Of a stretch of DNA of 64,000 bases, positions 60,911 through 64,000 are shown in pieces. The notes below the pieces were generated by a model. It had not been told where the DNA came from. It searched no databases and saw nothing but the letters and a program-made list of their open reading frames with translations. Origin of the DNA: Phorcus lineatus (lineage: Eukaryota > Mollusca > Gastropoda > Trochida > Trochidae). Position 1 is the stretch's first letter. Every line of letters starts with the position of its first letter. Location of the stretch: the NCBI GenBank assembly GCA_921293015.1, contig OV121086.1:33417194-33481193 (forward strand), written 5' to 3'. The translations under genes were made by a program, and so were the position numbers.

Positions 60911-61819
60911 AATAAATATTGCACAAATTATTGAGCTAATATATAGTAAAGTTTGCACAAATCTAAAAAATAAAGAATGTTATGACATCTCAAATCCTTA
61001 ATATCCTCAGTCACTTTATCCACGTACTTTGCTATGACGTAAAGAACACTATGTCAACACAATGATATGGCGTCATATATACGTCATAGAGTCTTAATAT
61101 ATCTATCATACTGCGGATTGTGCAGACATGTTGTCATTTTCATTTAAAAATAACAATGATTTACTTAGTATTAATAATAAAATATACCCTTGTCGTCTTA
61201 TCTCAAACAGGTGATCAATCATCATATAATAGTGAATATATTGACTATTGCTATATTGGAATACAAAAAAACACTTGCATAAAATGTTAAGTGTATCCTT
61301 GAAGTATCCTTGAAATGAATATTTACCTTTCTAAAAACTTAAAGGCCTCTAACATTCATACTGCGTTGAAAAGCGAATCAGTTCATCAAAGTGACAATTT
61401 TAAAGTTTAAAGTTGCGATTCTGATCGAAAACCGGAAAATGACATTCGTCCTTAAATAAATTTTTGGAAACCAAACAAAAAACCTGTAAAAAAACCCAAA
61501 ACAAACAAACATAGAATAATATACAACATTCAGACTTATTAACATGCGCGTTTAGTTTGACGTTAAGATAAACATTCGGTAAATGTTAAGATATTTTTTA
61601 ACAAAATGGCTCGAGATAAAAGGATTTTCATCCATTAAGACAGTTAACGAAGAGTCCTCAACAAATTAGTCAGGTAAGTCATCTAAAAATTACCATTCAA
61701 CACATAGCTGAGACACTTGGCATTAGTTTTGGGTCGGTATACACAATACTGACAGATCGATGTTCTTCACATGAGCAAGCATGATGGGTGCCAAGAATGT
61801 TAAATGGTGGGCATTTCAA
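60911..61819. other. AT-rich DNA with a short inverted repeat
   Basis: CTATGACGTA at about 61031-61040 pairs with TACGTCATAG at about 61080-61089. This may be a remnant MITE. Nothing else seen. Confidence 0.4.
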
Positions 61820-64000
61820 AGTATGAAAGACAAAATTTATGACATTATCATAAAGAGTGTCTCTTTAAAGCTACACGTATGCACTAAAGTCGAAACACAT
61901 TCTTGAGCAATTGCAATACTTTACAACCAACCTCTCATATAAAAGTTCATTGCTGAAAGATGATAGAATCAAGGGACTAATTTTCCTCTATAGCGGGTTC
62001 CTACTTCCTTGTTTCCGGTACACTGACGGTTTCACCAAGGGCTCCCTGGAAACCGTCATGCAAGAAATCTAATCAATTATATGGGCACAAGTATAGATCG
62101 GAACTGGCAGGTATCACAATCTATACTTGTAGTGTGTTTGATCGTAAATGTGTGACAACATTAATAGTGACGTAAACATCCTCATAAACTTATTAATCAT
62201 ATGCATAGAAATACTCATAATGGTAAGTCATATCTAAATAATTATGGTCCATTTAGTATTGGACATATATGTTTACATACAAATTTTTATAATCTTTTCC
62301 AAGGTGCAAAGTTATTTAATTTCAGATCTCGCCAAGGAAAAGTATTCATAATTCTATTATGGATGTAATGGATACTTATGTCCAAGCTAAGCATGACAGC
62401 ATTATGACTATTGTACAATTAGATATTTGAAGCTTTCAATTAACACTCCTACTAAAGAACGTCTCGACCATGGGAATATTTTCTTTTGAAAAAGGTTCGT
62501 CTTCAATGTCAAATTATTATTTATATGTCGATTTCATAGAGTTAATAACATTAATGTCAACGTGTATCGATCTTTATGAAATGAGTGCATGGTTGTTGGG
62601 ATTATTTTTTCAAGTGAGCTGGTGATTTTGTTTACGTTAATGCATAAGTGTTCATCGTTAACTGACATACAGTATTGTGTCCGGTCAAAGCTATAAAACG
62701 TTGTTATGGCTGCATTATTTTCAAGACGTACTGACAGTTGCTAATAATTACTATTCTTGCTGATTGTTTTTGTACATGTATACAGACAATAAAACGGTTT
62801 ATTATACCTTTATTAAATTTGTAAGAATAGAAATGGTTAGTTGACATCACGTGATTGAAAAATATATCCGTACACTGACCCGGCTATCAGTGAGGAGGTC
62901 AGTTTTGACTCGTCACGTGATACGTTTCCTTTTTCAAGTTTGTGTTAGTAAATGAGGTATTTTGTTCAATCTATTAATCTGTTAATATAAAACACATGCA
63001 TAAAAAATCTAAGGAAAACAGAATTTCGGCATAATAAAACAGAGTATATTACTTACAATGTTTGAAACCTGGAAAAGTTGATTTGAACTTAGATCAGAAC
63101 TAATGACATTTTGCACTAATCAAAACCAGAAACCAAATTAAGAAATTTAGGAAAGATTTCGCATATCATTTAAGCATTTTGATCTTCTCCAGTGAACATC
63201 ATGCATATTGTCTACTTCACGGTTGTTGAGGTACAAGATCTCATCTTTACCTTGTGGGAAGCCGTTTCGCTCAATTACAGCTTTCCTTGATGGGTTTTGA
63301 GGATCTTTCTCTCATGATAATTTCAAAGAATGAATTAAATCTATCATATCTTTTGCGTTGTAGGCTTTATGGGTTTACGTTTCTTCGACTTAAAACTTAT
63401 TTGTTGCATTGATATTATCGCTTATCGAAATTTTTGGTTAATCGTTAATTTAAAGTCACGAGATTCTATTGGTAGTCAATTTTTTAACTTTTTTTAGCGG
63501 TATGCCTGGGGTATGAGTTTGATCTTATATTTGCCTTGCAGGCTTTTAAGTCTTTTTTCAGGTTACCATACTTTGTATTATAAAGATACTAACAGGTCAT
63601 ATAACAGATTGCTATTTTCAAAGAAGTAAGTTACTAAGACCCACCCATTGTGTACATATATACTTTTTTAATCTTCTTCCACGTGTGAAATATTCTTGGA
63701 AGTTACTAGGGTCTTAGAGCTGATTTCAAATGTCAATACCATCACAATATGTTTCTGTTCAGATTACACATTATTAAAGCTTCATTGTATATAACACATT
63801 TTCGGGTCTTAAAGTCCAATACATTTATACTGTTACTTGAAAACTACATTTTCCATCTTTTTCTGTTTGTAGTCATATGTTTTTGTACAATTTAAAAAAG
63901 TTTACAAAACACCCCTCATTACATTCATGAGCAAGAAGTTTAAATAAATCTCAATTCTTTTACTCCTCGTTTTGGTCTGAAAAGTAAGGGTTTGCATATT
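61820..64000 (+). repeat. Segmental duplication block T3 (runs off the window)
   Basis: It aligns in order with 25430-28830: the T coding relic, CATCACAATCTATACTTGTA, TTTCAGATCTCGCCAAGG, GACAATAAAACGGTTTA (about 62783), CTCAATTACAGC (63268), ATTGGTAGTC (63468) and TAGTCATATGTTTTTGTACA (63872). Several hundred base pairs present in block T1 are absent here. Confidence 0.7.
61881..62072 (+). pseudogene. Coding relic T3: C-terminal exon of an unknown protein
   Basis: The plus strand reads ALKSKHILEQLQYFTTNLSY, then KSSLLKDDRIKGLIFLYSGF, then LLPCFRYTDGFTKGSLETVM and QEI-stop without interruption (three consecutive pieces). It has no ATG at the start. Upstream, homology to relic T1 continues, but a length difference before ALKSK shifts the frame. 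The window's other copies are at 25975-26304 and 44865-44941. The composition is protein-like. I do not recognise the family. Confidence 0.45.

Noticed and set aside
60680-60958. Opposing 65- and 87-codon frames
   Set aside because: Both lie within the full-length tRNA-derived SINE.

Overview
This window is AT-rich eukaryotic DNA with almost no intact coding sequence. No open frame exceeds 138 codons, there is no operon structure, and I saw no rRNA, functional tRNA or CRISPR array. It is full of animal-type transposable elements: tRNA-derived SINEs, 3' ends of non-LTR retrotransposons, mariner- and pogo-like DNA elements and palindromic MITEs. The 'GTGAGTTGGTGTTTAACGCC' type of repeat head looks like repeats I associate with gastropod molluscs. 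A marine snail is therefore my best guess, by inference only. The window is best read as intergenic or intronic sequence.

Layout. 0-12 kb: mostly unique AT-rich DNA with a MITE, local tandem duplications and one coding relic. 12-24 kb: a 0.87 kb TIR element, then an array of diverged segmental duplications. These carry short coding relics on the minus strand, including a membrane-spanning exon preceded by an exon with a conserved 174-202 bp GT..AG intron, and a Cys-rich YLCIMNCHYQC exon. SINE and MITE insertions differ between copies. An inverted copy lies at 35.6-37.3 kb. 25.4-28.8 kb: a second duplicated block ending a conserved reading frame, with relatives at 44.9 kb and 61.8-64 kb. 30-33.6 kb: a degenerate tandem duplication, a 20-bp minisatellite with a 100-bp higher-order repeat, a pogo-like element holding a LINE 3' end and a long (TA)n tract, and a near-perfect 42-bp-arm hairpin. 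38.2-39.2 kb: an internally deleted mariner element. 41.8-44.7 kb: a 2.87 kb element with 21-bp terminal inverted repeats. 47-49.5 kb: a 94/103-bp tandem array and a 572-bp duplication split by a MITE. 52-61 kb: sparse, with a recent SINE carrying a perfect 12-bp target duplication.

The strongest candidates for something undescribed are two. The first is the decayed multi-exon gene families, recognisable only by comparing copies within the window. The second is the palindromic elements that carry clusters of TGACGTCA (CRE-like) octamers. No biochemical function can be assigned to the gene relics. All cross-copy comparisons were made by eye, so percentages are not given and boundaries are approximate.
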